From: an uncultured Saprospiraceae bacterium
GTDB taxonomy: Bacteria; Bacteroidota; Bacteroidia; Chitinophagales; Saprospiraceae
Reading direction: 5' to 3'
NCBI GenBank assembly: GCA_937967535.1
Contig: CALCMV010000114.1
Coordinates: 1-7,780, forward strand
Length of the DNA: 7,780 nt
Positions 1 to 5,650 of this stretch are shown piece by piece. A model generated the notes under the pieces. That model was given only the letters and a program-made list of their open reading frames with translations. It had not been told where the DNA came from and did no database searches. Both the position numbers and the translations under genes were made by a program. How positions within the stretch are numbered: position 1 is the first letter of the stretch; the number at the start of each line of letters is the position of its first letter.

Positions 1-205
1 TAGATTATTTTGTGCTTCCCCGATAGCTATCGGGGTCGTCTTGAAAGAAGGCGTTTATCTGGATAAATAACTGATTTCAAGGCGGAAAATAAGTGCAAAA
101 GAAGCAGCCAAATGGTAAAGTTATTTTTGCCGCGTTCCTTAGGCAACTCGCAACAAATAATTGGTCAAAACTACTTGTCCTTTGTTTCTCTCAATGAAAG
201 TGCTG
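1..205. other. Left-edge gene-poor stretch
   Basis: I see no convincing gene here. A short open frame from the left edge to the stop at about position 70 could be the tail of a gene starting outside the window, but it runs through a perfect palindrome and is too short to judge. The open frame at 112-300 has no family signature, and its second half runs through an inverted-repeat arm, so I treat it as non-coding. Confidence 0.5.
18..35. repeat. 18-bp palindrome, CCGATAGCTATCGG family, copy 1
   Basis: CCCCGATAGCTATCGGGG is a perfect palindrome. The 14-base core CCGATAGCTATCGG recurs at 6862-6879 and 6964-6981 with TT/AA instead of CC/GG at the edges. Three exact copies of a 14-base core in under 8 kb cannot be chance, so this is a dispersed extragenic palindrome family. 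It could form a hairpin in RNA from either strand. Confidence 0.8.
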
Positions 206-209
206 CTGA

Positions 210-360
210 ACAGGCTGACCGGAAACATTGTACTGACGACTTTAGCCGTCAGATAAATTTTACTTTAATTTTTAAAATATTAAAATTAAGTTATTTATAA
301 ATATATTTTCATTTCACGCGACGGCTAAAGTCGTCGATACGGTATTCGCGGTCAACCTGT
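210..360. repeat. Inverted-repeat element with 41-bp arms
   Basis: The arms are 210-250 and 320-360. They agree at 33 of 41 positions when one is reverse-complemented. The best conserved parts are ACAGGYTGACCG at the outer ends and GACGACTTTAGCCGTC at the inner ends; the latter is itself an imperfect palindrome. The 69-bp centre is very AT-rich. A relative of the inner motif is seen at 7715-7732. The right arm begins where the attC-like half site at 368-388 loses similarity to its full-length relatives, suggesting that this element inserted into, or replaced, the rest of that site. I found no clear target duplication. Confidence 0.7.
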
Positions 361-367
361 GAAGCAT

Positions 368-388
368 GACCGTTATACATTGTTGGCA
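368..388 (-). other. Half of an attC-like site after the hydrolase gene
   Basis: On the minus strand this reads TGCCAACAATGTATAACGGTC and continues to CATGC. It closely matches the start of the attC-like site at 2093-2161 (CAACAATGGCTATGACGGTCATGC). It begins 5 bp after the stop codon of the hydrolase gene, a spacing typical of integron gene cassettes. The second half (CGCCGCATA...CCGTTAG in the relatives) is absent. The sequence instead passes into the inverted-repeat element at 210-360. Confidence 0.45.
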
Positions 389-393
389 GTTCG

Positions 394-1398
394 TTATTCT
401 TTTTCAGTCCATTGCATAAAATCCGCAAATATGGAGTCCCATTGATTGATTTCTTTTTCGCCTTTTTTTTGAATGTAACTATGATTGCATCCGATACAAA
501 CTTCAAATGTTAAATTGTTTTTCCTATTTTCCATAAATTGAATTGGAATTAAATATGCCGTTTCTATTGGGGTGCTTTCATCTTCTGTTGCAAACATAGC
601 AAATATGGGAATGTCAATTGCAAGTAATTCTTCTATTGGTGGTTTTTCATAAGTTGACCACCTTTTATTCGTAAATCCAAAATGGTCTAAATCCGTAGAG
701 GAAGGTTTTTCTATTACATCTTTGTACCAATCAATTATTTCCATTATATTTTGGTGAGCCGTAGAATCAGACAAATTTCCTTTCAATGATTCTATCCTGT
801 TAAATAATGAAAATTCATAGAAGTTGTTTAACACATTTCCTGACCAAAATCCCAAATGTGTTATTTTATCATTTTTTAGAGCAAGGGCTGAAGCAATTGT
901 AGCACCCTCTGAATGACCATAGACAATAATCTTATTTGGACTATCCATATGCTTATTTACGATGTCCTCAATTGATTTGTGAATTTGATTCACCCTGTAT
1001 TCTTTGTAGTTGTTTTCATAATATTTTTGAGGAATATTTACATTTCCTTCCTCATAAATGCCTTCCATACTCGGTTTTGGGATGATGGCAAAAGTACTCG
1101 TAGAATCTATATTTTGGAAATCATCTCCAAACCACCTATAAAATACAGGTTTTTCTTTTTCCATTTTATAAGAAAAAATAGGGTTTGCATCAGTTCCCTG
1201 AATATATACAATTAAGTTCTTTGGTTTTTCTTTCTGATAGTTTTTAAGATAGTATCTAATCGTATCAGATTCCTCTATTATTTCACCTTCTATGAAATCG
1301 AATTGCTTCAATGCTTTTTTCAACAATTCTTCTTTTTGAATTTGCCCATTTGCCGAAATCGAAATGAGTAATAACAAATAGATTGTATAATATTTCAT
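394..1398 (-). CDS. Secreted alpha/beta-hydrolase (serine esterase/peptidase-like)
   Basis: A 334-residue protein starting with a typical Sec signal peptide (basic-polar MKYYT, a hydrophobic run at residues 6-15, likely cleavage after about residue 19), so it should act outside the cytoplasm. The body has an alpha/beta-hydrolase layout: strand NLIVYIQGTD (61-70) offering the oxyanion region, nucleophile elbow GHSEGA (161-166) with Ser163, a probable acid at Asp273 in ATEDESTP, and a probable His306 in CNHSY. The substrate is not predictable from sequence alone. The ATG is supported by the signal peptide directly after it and an A/G-rich leader. It starts 22 bp downstream of the stop of the membrane-protein gene at 1421-2071, so the two are probably co-transcribed. 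An attC-like half site begins 5 bp after its stop. Base composition is clearly more AT-rich than the TPR and GNAT genes, which suits acquired DNA. Confidence 0.85.
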   Translation of the reverse strand: MKYYTIYLLLLISISANGQIQKEELLKKALKQFDFIEGEIIEESDTIRYYLKNYQKEKPKNLIVYIQGTDANPIFSYKMEKEKPVFYRWFGDDFQNIDSTSTFAIIPKPSMEGIYEEGNVNIPQKYYENNYKEYRVNQIHKSIEDIVNKHMDSPNKIIVYGHSEGATIASALALKNDKITHLGFWSGNVLNNFYEFSLFNRIESLKGNLSDSTAHQNIMEIIDWYKDVIEKPSSTDLDHFGFTNKRWSTYEKPPIEELLAIDIPIFAMFATEDESTPIETAYLIPIQFMENRKNNLTFEVCIGCNHSYIQKKGEKEINQWDSIFADFMQWTEKE

Positions 1399-1420
1399 TG
1401 TTTGTTTTTTCTTCTTTTTT

Positions 1421-2071
1421 TTATTTAATCCTTGCCTGAATCATTGGTATTCTATCTATAATTTCACAAATTTCTCCTCCCAATGTGTATTCTTTATTTA
1501 TTATCAGAGTATCTAAATTGTATCTATAAATTTTTGTTTTAATTCCATCTTTCCATTGATTGGAATGAGCAGGTTGAATTAAAACTTTTTCAATAGGATA
1601 ATCAAGGTGTCTTTTTAGTTTTTGAGGAATCTTAATTTTTCCATTAATATTTTCCATTTCTTTTCCATTCCAAGTTCCTGTAAAATCAGAATAGTAAGTC
1701 ACCGAACACATAGTCAAAATTTCTTTCTTATGCTTTTCTTTATTTTCAATTTGAATTTCAGTTCTACATGGGATGTAAAAGATTTCTCCATTCCATGAGT
1801 ATTCTCCACCTCTCCAAATTGTTGCTGTCAGAACTATCCAAATCATTGGAATGGTTAGCAGTATATTCGTTATAAAAAGTCTTGTACTTTTATTTCGATT
1901 TATCAGAAAAGCAATTAGATAAATTATCGTAAGCCCCCAGAGAAATAGCAAGAAAAATATATCTCCTAAACCATGCCCAAAAGCCACTTTTCCCATTATT
2001 GCATTCCCCGAAAATAAAATCAAGATTCCGAGTAAAACAATTCCATAATATTTATTTGCCTTCTGCTTCAA
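1421..2071 (-). CDS. Membrane protein of unknown function, three helices plus soluble C-terminal domain
   Basis: A protein of about 216 residues that I do not recognise. Three hydrophobic helices are visible near residues 9-26, 36-57 and 66-85, followed by a polar domain of about 130 residues with three cysteines (in IPCRT, LTMCSV and EICEII). With three helices and a basic segment after the second, the polar domain probably faces the periplasm, but this is inference. The start is uncertain: the first usable codon in frame is TTG at 2069-2071, which keeps helix 1; the first in-frame ATG (residue 26) would remove it. The TTG lies only about 20 bp from the attC-like site at 2093-2161, the spacing expected for the first gene of a cassette. 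It is followed after 22 bp by the secreted hydrolase gene, and the pair probably forms one transcript. Confidence 0.7.
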   Translation of the reverse strand: MKQKANKYYGIVLLGILILFSGNAIMGKVAFGHGLGDIFFLLFLWGLTIIYLIAFLINRNKSTRLFITNILLTIPMIWIVLTATIWRGGEYSWNGEIFYIPCRTEIQIENKEKHKKEILTMCSVTYYSDFTGTWNGKEMENINGKIKIPQKLKRHLDYPIEKVLIQPAHSNQWKDGIKTKIYRYNLDTLIINKEYTLGGEICEIIDRIPMIQARIK

Positions 2072-2092
2072 TTTTTTGTTTTTTTTAGTTGC

Positions 2093-2161
2093 TGAGAATG
2101 GTCTTGTGTATGCGGCGTTGTCAGCTTTTGTTGGGCATGACCGTCATAGCCATTGTTGAAC
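2093..2161 (-). other. attC-like recombination site, copy A (degenerate)
   Basis: Read on the minus strand, the 69-bp site begins GTTCAAC, which fits the integron R'' consensus RYYYAAC, followed by AATGGCTATGACGG. Its far end is CGCCGCATACACAAGACC followed by ATTCTCA at the position of the R' box, where the consensus is GTTRRRY. The outer R' box and the inner stem are therefore weaker than in copy B. It lies exactly 800 bp from copy B and is about 70% identical to it. The TTG start of the next gene lies 20 bp beyond. Length and layout fit attC sites, but recombination activity is inference. Confidence 0.5.
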
Positions 2162-2266
2162 AAAACCTCCGGTAGCTAAAGTGAAACCGGAGGCGTATTT
2201 TATAAAAAGCCCTCAGATTGGCTTCAGTGCTTGGCATGGTGTACTGCATGAAGCCTTATTTATTAG
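2151..2266 (-). repeat. 116-bp direct repeat, copy A (shared cassette tail)
   Basis: It matches 2951-3066 with only four differences (2162, 2181, 2235, 2237), about 97% identity. Similarity stops abruptly after 2266 but continues at about 70% through the attC-like site on the other side (2093-2150). It contains a terminator-like hairpin and a second small hairpin (AAGCC/GGCTT). The minus-strand frame ending N-K-stop inside the repeat is the same frame used by the GmrSD-like gene in copy B. Confidence 0.95.
2161..2193 (-). terminator. Terminator-like hairpin in tail copy A
   Basis: CCTCCGGT (2166-2173) pairs with ACCGGAGG (2186-2193), an 8-bp GC-rich stem with a 12-base loop. On the minus strand the stem is followed by TTTTG, so it could end transcripts coming from the small membrane-protein gene at 2398-2859. 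The T-tract is short, which leaves the call moderate. Confidence 0.55.
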
Positions 2267-2374
2267 CGGCTGGCTTTTTTCTTTTTTTATTTACTACTTT
2301 TGATTTTACAATTCTTTCAACTCCCTTTTCCAGTTCCTTATTGTATAAACCATTTTTCTAAGTTCTTCATTCAT
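2256..2374 (-). pseudogene. Possible frameshifted small basic ORF after the two-helix protein gene
   Basis: On the minus strand a 22-residue frame starts at ATG 2372-2374 (MNEELRKMVYTIRNWKRELK...) and stops at 2306. A second overlapping frame, open from 2357, carries on with ELEKGVERIVKSKV and a lysine-rich end, stopping at 2256. Joined by one frameshift they would give a basic protein of about 40 residues. The last residues (NK) and the stop lie in the repeat shared with the GmrSD-like gene. This could be a broken small gene or a chance pattern in AT-rich DNA. Confidence 0.25.
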
Positions 2375-2397
2375 TTCATCTTAACTTATTTTAATGT

Positions 2398-2859
2398 TTA
2401 AGGACCTAAATTTAATAGTGTTTTTAAGAGTTCTCTTGGGGAAATATTATAAAATTTCTGTTTAGTTCTTTCTATCTCAATTTTATCTGGTTGAATTATT
2501 CCTTTTAGTTTTATTATCTGAGTTCTATCAAATTCATATTTCTTTCCACTTGTAAGAGTAATGCAATTTCCAAGATATTCTATGTCATTAGACATATTTA
2601 TGTTGGTTATATCAGAATCAGAATTTAATGTTAATTTCTTTATCTGAGATTCACTAATACTAATGGTTTTAAAATTAATTAACAACCAACTAATCAAAAG
2701 TGATAGTAGCCCAATTGCTATTAAACTTAAAGTAATCCCTGCCCAAATATTTGAAGCTATTTGAGCAGTCCATAGAATTGATAATGTGCCAAATAGAAGA
2801 GTAACAATGGAAAGGCAATTAAGGCGTTTATTTATATTTCTAATTATTCTTATTTCCAT
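2398..2859 (-). CDS. Small two-helix membrane protein of unknown function
   Basis: A protein of 153 residues with no family I recognise. It has a basic start (MEIRIIRNINKRLN), two hydrophobic helices at about 15-35 and 39-62 joined by a short loop, then a polar domain of about 90 residues. With a basic N-terminus and a hairpin of two helices, the C-terminal domain is probably cytoplasmic (inference). The ATG at 2857-2859 is supported by the positively charged start right before helix 1. It begins 33 bp after the R' end of attC-like copy B and is the only full gene of the 800-bp unit between the two attC-like sites, in the orientation expected for an integron cassette (attC at the 3' end). It is strongly AT-rich, typical of cassette ORFs. 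The function is unknown. Confidence 0.7.
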   Translation of the reverse strand: MEIRIIRNINKRLNCLSIVTLLFGTLSILWTAQIASNIWAGITLSLIAIGLLSLLISWLLINFKTISISESQIKKLTLNSDSDITNINMSNDIEYLGNCITLTSGKKYEFDRTQIIKLKGIIQPDKIEIERTKQKFYNISPRELLKTLLNLGP

Positions 2860-2892
2860 TTATTTTGATTTTGCTTGTCTGATCCTGCTTGC

Positions 2893-2961
2893 AGCTAACG
2901 GTCTCGTATATGCGGCGTAAACAGCTTTTACTCGCAATGAATGTCATATACATTGTTGAAC
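2893..2961 (-). other. attC-like recombination site, copy B (best preserved)
   Basis: On the minus strand the site starts GTTCAAC, a perfect fit to the integron R'' consensus RYYYAAC, and ends GTTAGCT, one base off the R' consensus GTTRRRY. Inside, GTATATG pairs perfectly with CATATAC (7 bp), separated from the outer AAC/GTT pair by unequal spacers (AAT versus GAGACC), as in attC folds with unpaired bases. The terminal part holds AAAAGCTG and CGCCG. The 69-bp length is within the usual attC range. No integrase is in the window, so the assignment rests on structure and on the repeat pattern. Confidence 0.6.
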
Positions 2962-3066
2962 GAAACCTCCGGTAGCTAAAATGAAACCGGAGGCGTATTT
3001 TATAAAAAGCCCTCAGATTGGCTTCAGTGCTTGGTACGGTGTACTGCATGAAGCCTTATTTATTAG
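2951..3066 (-). repeat. 116-bp direct repeat, copy B (shared cassette tail)
   Basis: Partner of 2151-2266, offset by exactly 800 bp, with four differences in 116. It covers the last two codons and stop of the GmrSD-like gene, a small AAGCC/GGCTT hairpin, a terminator-like hairpin and the R'' end of the attC-like site. The high identity of this tail, compared with about 70% in the attC-like part, shows that the tail was copied or converted recently while the recombination site diverged. Confidence 0.95.
2961..2993 (-). terminator. Terminator-like hairpin in tail copy B
   Basis: CCTCCGGT (2966-2973) pairs with ACCGGAGG (2986-2993). On the minus strand it is followed by TTTCG. It lies about 60 bp after the stop of the truncated GmrSD-like gene. 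The stem is identical to copy A and the only nearby change is in the loop, so the hairpin is conserved. Confidence 0.5.
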
Positions 3067-4153
3067 GCACAGGTTTTTCTTCTTTTTTCCAAGTTTCAAT
3101 TGCTTTTTCAAGTAAAAAATCTGCTCTCTTTTTGATTTCTAATTCGTCCCAATTTTCTAATTCAAGATATGGTGACAATGTTTCGATTCCAGATGAATAT
3201 TGTTTTAATCCGTGTTTATTTTCTTTCCCGTTTTTCTTTATTTCCCAACTTGAATCTCTGATTGATGCGTTCAGCGATTGTGTAATTATTGCTAAATTGC
3301 CAAGAGTTAATAGTTTTTTATTCCTTAAATCTCGCTTTTCTTTGCTCTCTAATTTATCCCAATTGTTCTCCCATTTTTTTGGCATTAAATGTTCAAGACT
3401 ATATTTTCTAATCCCTAACAATTGAGTTGACTGCCTATTTCTATTTCTTATTTTTGATTCTAAGAAGTATATTATTCCAGCAGCCTGTTTATTTATTAAA
3501 GCTGAGTTGTTGAATCCCTTAGTTAAGTCTTCATTTGAAGGATAGAAATTTACTTTGTCTGACCTTTCAGCAATATAGGCTTTCAAGTTTTCCTTGGATA
3601 AGATGTTATTAGAAATCAATCTGTCTGTAAACAATTGATTATAATTTTTGGTGCTTGCTTTCACTATCATTCGCCTCATTATATAGCTTTCGAGATACTC
3701 AAATATTTCGTTTCTTTCGGTTTTATTCTTAACATTTTTCAAGACGAATAAAGCATATGGAATTAAGGTGGAAGTATCTAATCCAAAAATAATTGCATTG
3801 ATTCTTTCAATCCCGAACTCATTTGTTAGCTCTTTTTCTACTATTGAATGGTCAAAATTATCTTTAAATATAGTTGCATATTCTTTGATTTCTTTGAGTA
3901 GGTCGCTTTTGCTGATACTATGTTCTTTGATTAATTTCTTGTAAGACTCAAATAGTATTTCAACCTTGGAAAATTCATTTTTATCTTGAGATTTTATTTC
4001 TAAATCTTTGTCTTGGATTTTTATCTGTAGGAATGAGTAAAAAAATAAGTCAATAAATGTCCTTCGTAACCTTCCAGTAGTTACCTCTTTGTCCCAGTAT
4101 TTTTTAGAATCTTCATCTTTCTCAAAAATTTCTTTCCAGTAGTATCGGAACAT
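3056..4153 (-). pseudogene. 5'-truncated GmrSD/DUF262-DUF1524 family protein (C-terminal part)
   Basis: The 365-residue frame matches the middle and C-terminal parts of DUF262-DUF1524 proteins, the GmrSD-type modification-dependent restriction family. Residues 3-45 (RYYWKEIFEK, then GRLRRTFIDLFFYSFL) match the helical region that normally follows the DUF262 domain. Residues 252-262 (SLEHLMPKKWE) hold the DUF1524 His-Me-finger nuclease motif, with LTLGNLAIIT (283-292) and LNASIRDSSW (294-303) as the usual downstream block. The N-terminal DUF262 NTPase-like domain of about 200 residues with its DGQQR-type motif is missing. Upstream of 4153 the frame closes after about 18 codons and the sequence becomes unrelated, so the 5' end was probably lost by deletion or rearrangement. 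The assigned ATG is an internal Met of the ancestral protein. Activity without DUF262 is unlikely, although a free DUF1524 nuclease cannot be excluded. The stop lies in the shared 116-bp tail. Confidence 0.75.
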
Positions 4154-4270
4154 CCGTGCTGATTCGGGAAGCCGAAAAATGGGTCTTACTCACAGAACAT
4201 CTTGGGAGAAAATAAGGGAAAAGGAGGTGTACGAGTAAAATAAGGAATAGTTGCAAGGCGAATATAATCT

Positions 4271-4424
4271 GGTTCTTTGACAAATCCAGTGGAACAAACC
4301 TATTATCTGCTTACCCGCACCTCAATCCTAAAGGACGCCCCACGCAAAATCAGAGGTGTAGAGCAGTCCCTTTAGGGAAATGAAGGGTGCGCGAGGGCAA
4401 TTTCACGGGATTTGTCAAAGAACC
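4271..4424. mobile_element. 154-bp MITE with 17-bp perfect TIRs and 8-bp target duplication (ISL3-like)
   Basis: Terminal inverted repeats GGTTCTTTGACAAATCC (4271-4287) and its exact complement (4408-4424) bound a 154-bp element. It is flanked by the direct repeat TATAATCT at 4263-4270 and 4425-4432, the footprint of transposition. The interior holds no gene but has further imperfect inverted complementarity (ACCCGCACCTCAATCCTAAA versus the complement of 4365-4395) and a CCCTTTAGGG palindrome. The GGTTCTTTGACAAAT ends and 8-bp duplications fit the ISL3 family, which I recall as having GGCTCTTTGTCAAAT-type ends. IS1595 also makes 8-bp duplications. It would need a transposase supplied in trans; none is in the window. 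Confidence 0.9.
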
Positions 4425-4432
4425 TATAATCT

Positions 4433-4505
4433 TTACCCTATTTTTGTCGAACACGAACTAAAAAAAATGCCCCCCGAAAAATACATTCCGGCAGGCATGA
4501 GATGA
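4433..4505 (+). pseudogene. Possible 3' fragment of a plus-strand gene next to the MITE
   Basis: The plus-strand frame ending at the TGA at 4503-4505 reads YPIFVEHELKKMPPEKYIPA, with GAA/CCC/GGC codon use more like the GNAT gene than the AT-rich neighbours. With the MITE and one duplication removed (162 bp, a multiple of three), the frame extends back to about 4251, where there is an in-frame TAG. It may be the decayed end of a gene, but it is short, matches no family I know and could be chance. Confidence 0.2.
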
Positions 4506-4881
4506 ATAATTGCTAAAAAACAAATGTCTTTAAGTTGAGTTGAGTTGATAAATCTTAGGACTAATGACAACTCAACAACTCATTGGGCTAATGGAAGGTA
4601 AGTTCTATTTCGAGCCAAGCAGCAGCATAAGTACTCGAAACGCTCTATATAAAAGAGCGATTTATGTATAAAGTGGTTGCATGAAGTCGTTAATTTATTT
4701 TAATTTTTAGTATAAAAAATATAAATTTAACTTGTTCGCTAATTTTTCATTCATAATTTGGCAAAGACATTGAAATTAAGTGTACTGTTCAATCTGAATT
4801 TTGATTCGGAATGACGGTTTTTTTCACGTCCAATTATTCTCATGCGTTTGCCCTTATTATTCGCCCACACATTCTTAATTT

Positions 4882-5026
4882 GGTAGTCCTATATTTGTAA
4901 TGCTATATGAATAACAATTTTGAACCACTAAAGAACTAAGCAACACTAAGTATCTCATAAGCAATTACTTAGTGATTCTTCGTTCCTTAGTGGTTCAAAA
5001 AATAGCATTACAAGTGTAGGACTACC
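4882..5026. mobile_element. 145-bp foldback MITE with 25-bp TIRs and 8-bp target duplication
   Basis: The ends at 4882-4906 (GGTAGTCCTATATTTG...) and 5002-5026 match at 23 of 25 positions when one is reverse-complemented. Next to them, inner arms 4918-4951 and 4967-5000 match at 30 of 34 positions (TTTTGAACCACTAA...CACTAAGT) around a 15-base loop. The element can thus fold into one long hairpin with an 11-base bulge. It is flanked by the direct repeat CTTAATTT at 4874-4881 and 5027-5034, so it arrived by transposition. It has no gene. It ends 15 bp before the GNAT start codon, so it has replaced or displaced that gene's original upstream region. TATATTTG at 4890-4897 in its left end fits the Bacteroidota -7 box TAnnTTTG and could provide a promoter. 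Confidence 0.9.
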
Positions 5027-5041
5027 CTTAATTTTTTGAAA

Positions 5042-5482
5042 ATGATAATAGTTAGACAAGCAGAAAAAAAAGATTTGGCTGCTATACACGCACTCGTCGT
5101 AGAATTGGCAGTCTACGAAAACGAACCCGATGCGGTCACAGCCACCTTGCAAGATTATGAAGCGGATTTTGAAGCGGGTTTTTTCCGGTCCTTTGTTGCT
5201 GAGTCGGAAGGTGAAGTGGTCGGCATGGCATTATACTACACCGCCTATTCGACTTGGAAGGGACGGATGCTGTTTTTGGAAGATTTCGTAGTCACACAAA
5301 GCCGCCGCAGACAAGGTATCGGCGAATTGATATTTGAACAAGTCATCGAAGAAGCCCGTCGTATCGGTGCCAATCGCATGAAATGGCAAGTTCTCGATTG
5401 GAACAAACCCGCCCTCCAATTCTACGAAAAATATAAAGCACAAATAGATGCGGGCTGGCTCAATGCAAACCTAATGCTCTAA
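5042..5482 (+). CDS. GNAT-family N-acetyltransferase, spermidine/diamine-acetyltransferase-like
   Basis: A 146-residue protein that transfers an acetyl group from acetyl-CoA to an amine. The GNAT fold is complete: beta1/alpha1 with IVRQAEKKDLAAIHAL, the hydrophobic strand VVGMALYYTAYSTW, then LFLEDFVV leading into the acetyl-CoA loop RRQGIG (residues 89-94), and the C-terminal DWNKPALQFYEK with Asn121 and Tyr128, the latter in the place of the general-acid tyrosine of SSAT enzymes. The ELAVYE and WKGRMLFLEDFVV segments closely resemble eukaryotic SSAT (ELAKYE, W.GKLLYLEDFFV), so a polyamine or thialysine-like amine is the best guess. The length is typical though slightly short at the C-terminus. 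I chose ATG 5042; a TTG two codons earlier is possible. No Shine-Dalgarno is visible. A MITE ends 15 bp upstream. It converges with the TPR gene. Confidence 0.88.
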   Translation: MIIVRQAEKKDLAAIHALVVELAVYENEPDAVTATLQDYEADFEAGFFRSFVAESEGEVVGMALYYTAYSTWKGRMLFLEDFVVTQSRRRQGIGELIFEQVIEEARRIGANRMKWQVLDWNKPALQFYEKYKAQIDAGWLNANLML

Positions 5483-5545
5483 GTGAAATTTAAGTTTAAC
5501 CCAAGTTGAATATGTAGCCCCCAAAGATCAGAGCGGGGAGAGTTA

Positions 5546-5617
5546 TCAGACGAATGTTGTTTTATAATGCACCGATATTTGATAAGATCTTCGTTTTCAA
5601 AAAAAGAATTCGTCTGA
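5546..5617. terminator. Inverted repeat between convergent genes, possible terminator or small element
   Basis: TCAGACGAAT (5546-5555) pairs perfectly with ATTCGTCTGA (5608-5617), with weaker pairing continuing on both sides, around a 52-base centre. It lies between the convergent GNAT and TPR genes, where a two-way terminator would be useful. The long loop is unusual for an intrinsic terminator, so it may instead be a small MITE-like repeat. I found no flanking duplication. Confidence 0.5.
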
Positions 5618-5650
5618 CAAAATACCACATAAAAAACTTGGACTAAGTGC

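Larger units (their letters stand above)
4154..5041. other. Gene-free region with two MITEs and gene debris
   Basis: This 888-bp stretch has no intact gene. It holds the elements at 4271-4424 and 4882-5026. Other structure: GTTGAGTTG repeats (4534-4547) facing CAACTCAAC (4568-4576), and a 6-bp hairpin CGCTCT/AGAGCG at 4641-4659. Between 4660 and 4873 I see only AT-rich DNA without a clear signal. A short coding-like fragment may lie around 4251-4505. Confidence 0.6.

Noticed and set aside
112..300. Open frame of 62 codons on the plus strand
   Set aside because: Its second half is encoded by the left arm of the inverted repeat at 210-250, and the complementary right arm produces a similar DDFSR peptide on the other strand. 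It is a translation of a repeat, with no family signature.
309..506. Minus-strand open frame of 65 codons overlapping the hydrolase end
   Set aside because: It runs in another frame through the hydrolase gene, the half attC-like site and a repeat arm; no independent coding sign.
2093..3066. Direct repeats 800 bp apart considered as insertion-sequence or composite-transposon ends
   Set aside because: They are direct rather than inverted, the enclosed gene is not a transposase, there is no target duplication, and the attC-like layout explains them better.
3018..3425. Plus-strand open frame of 135 codons opposite the GmrSD-like gene
   Set aside because: It is antisense to a gene with recognisable DUF1524 motifs and its Ser/Phe-rich composition is that of a shadow frame.
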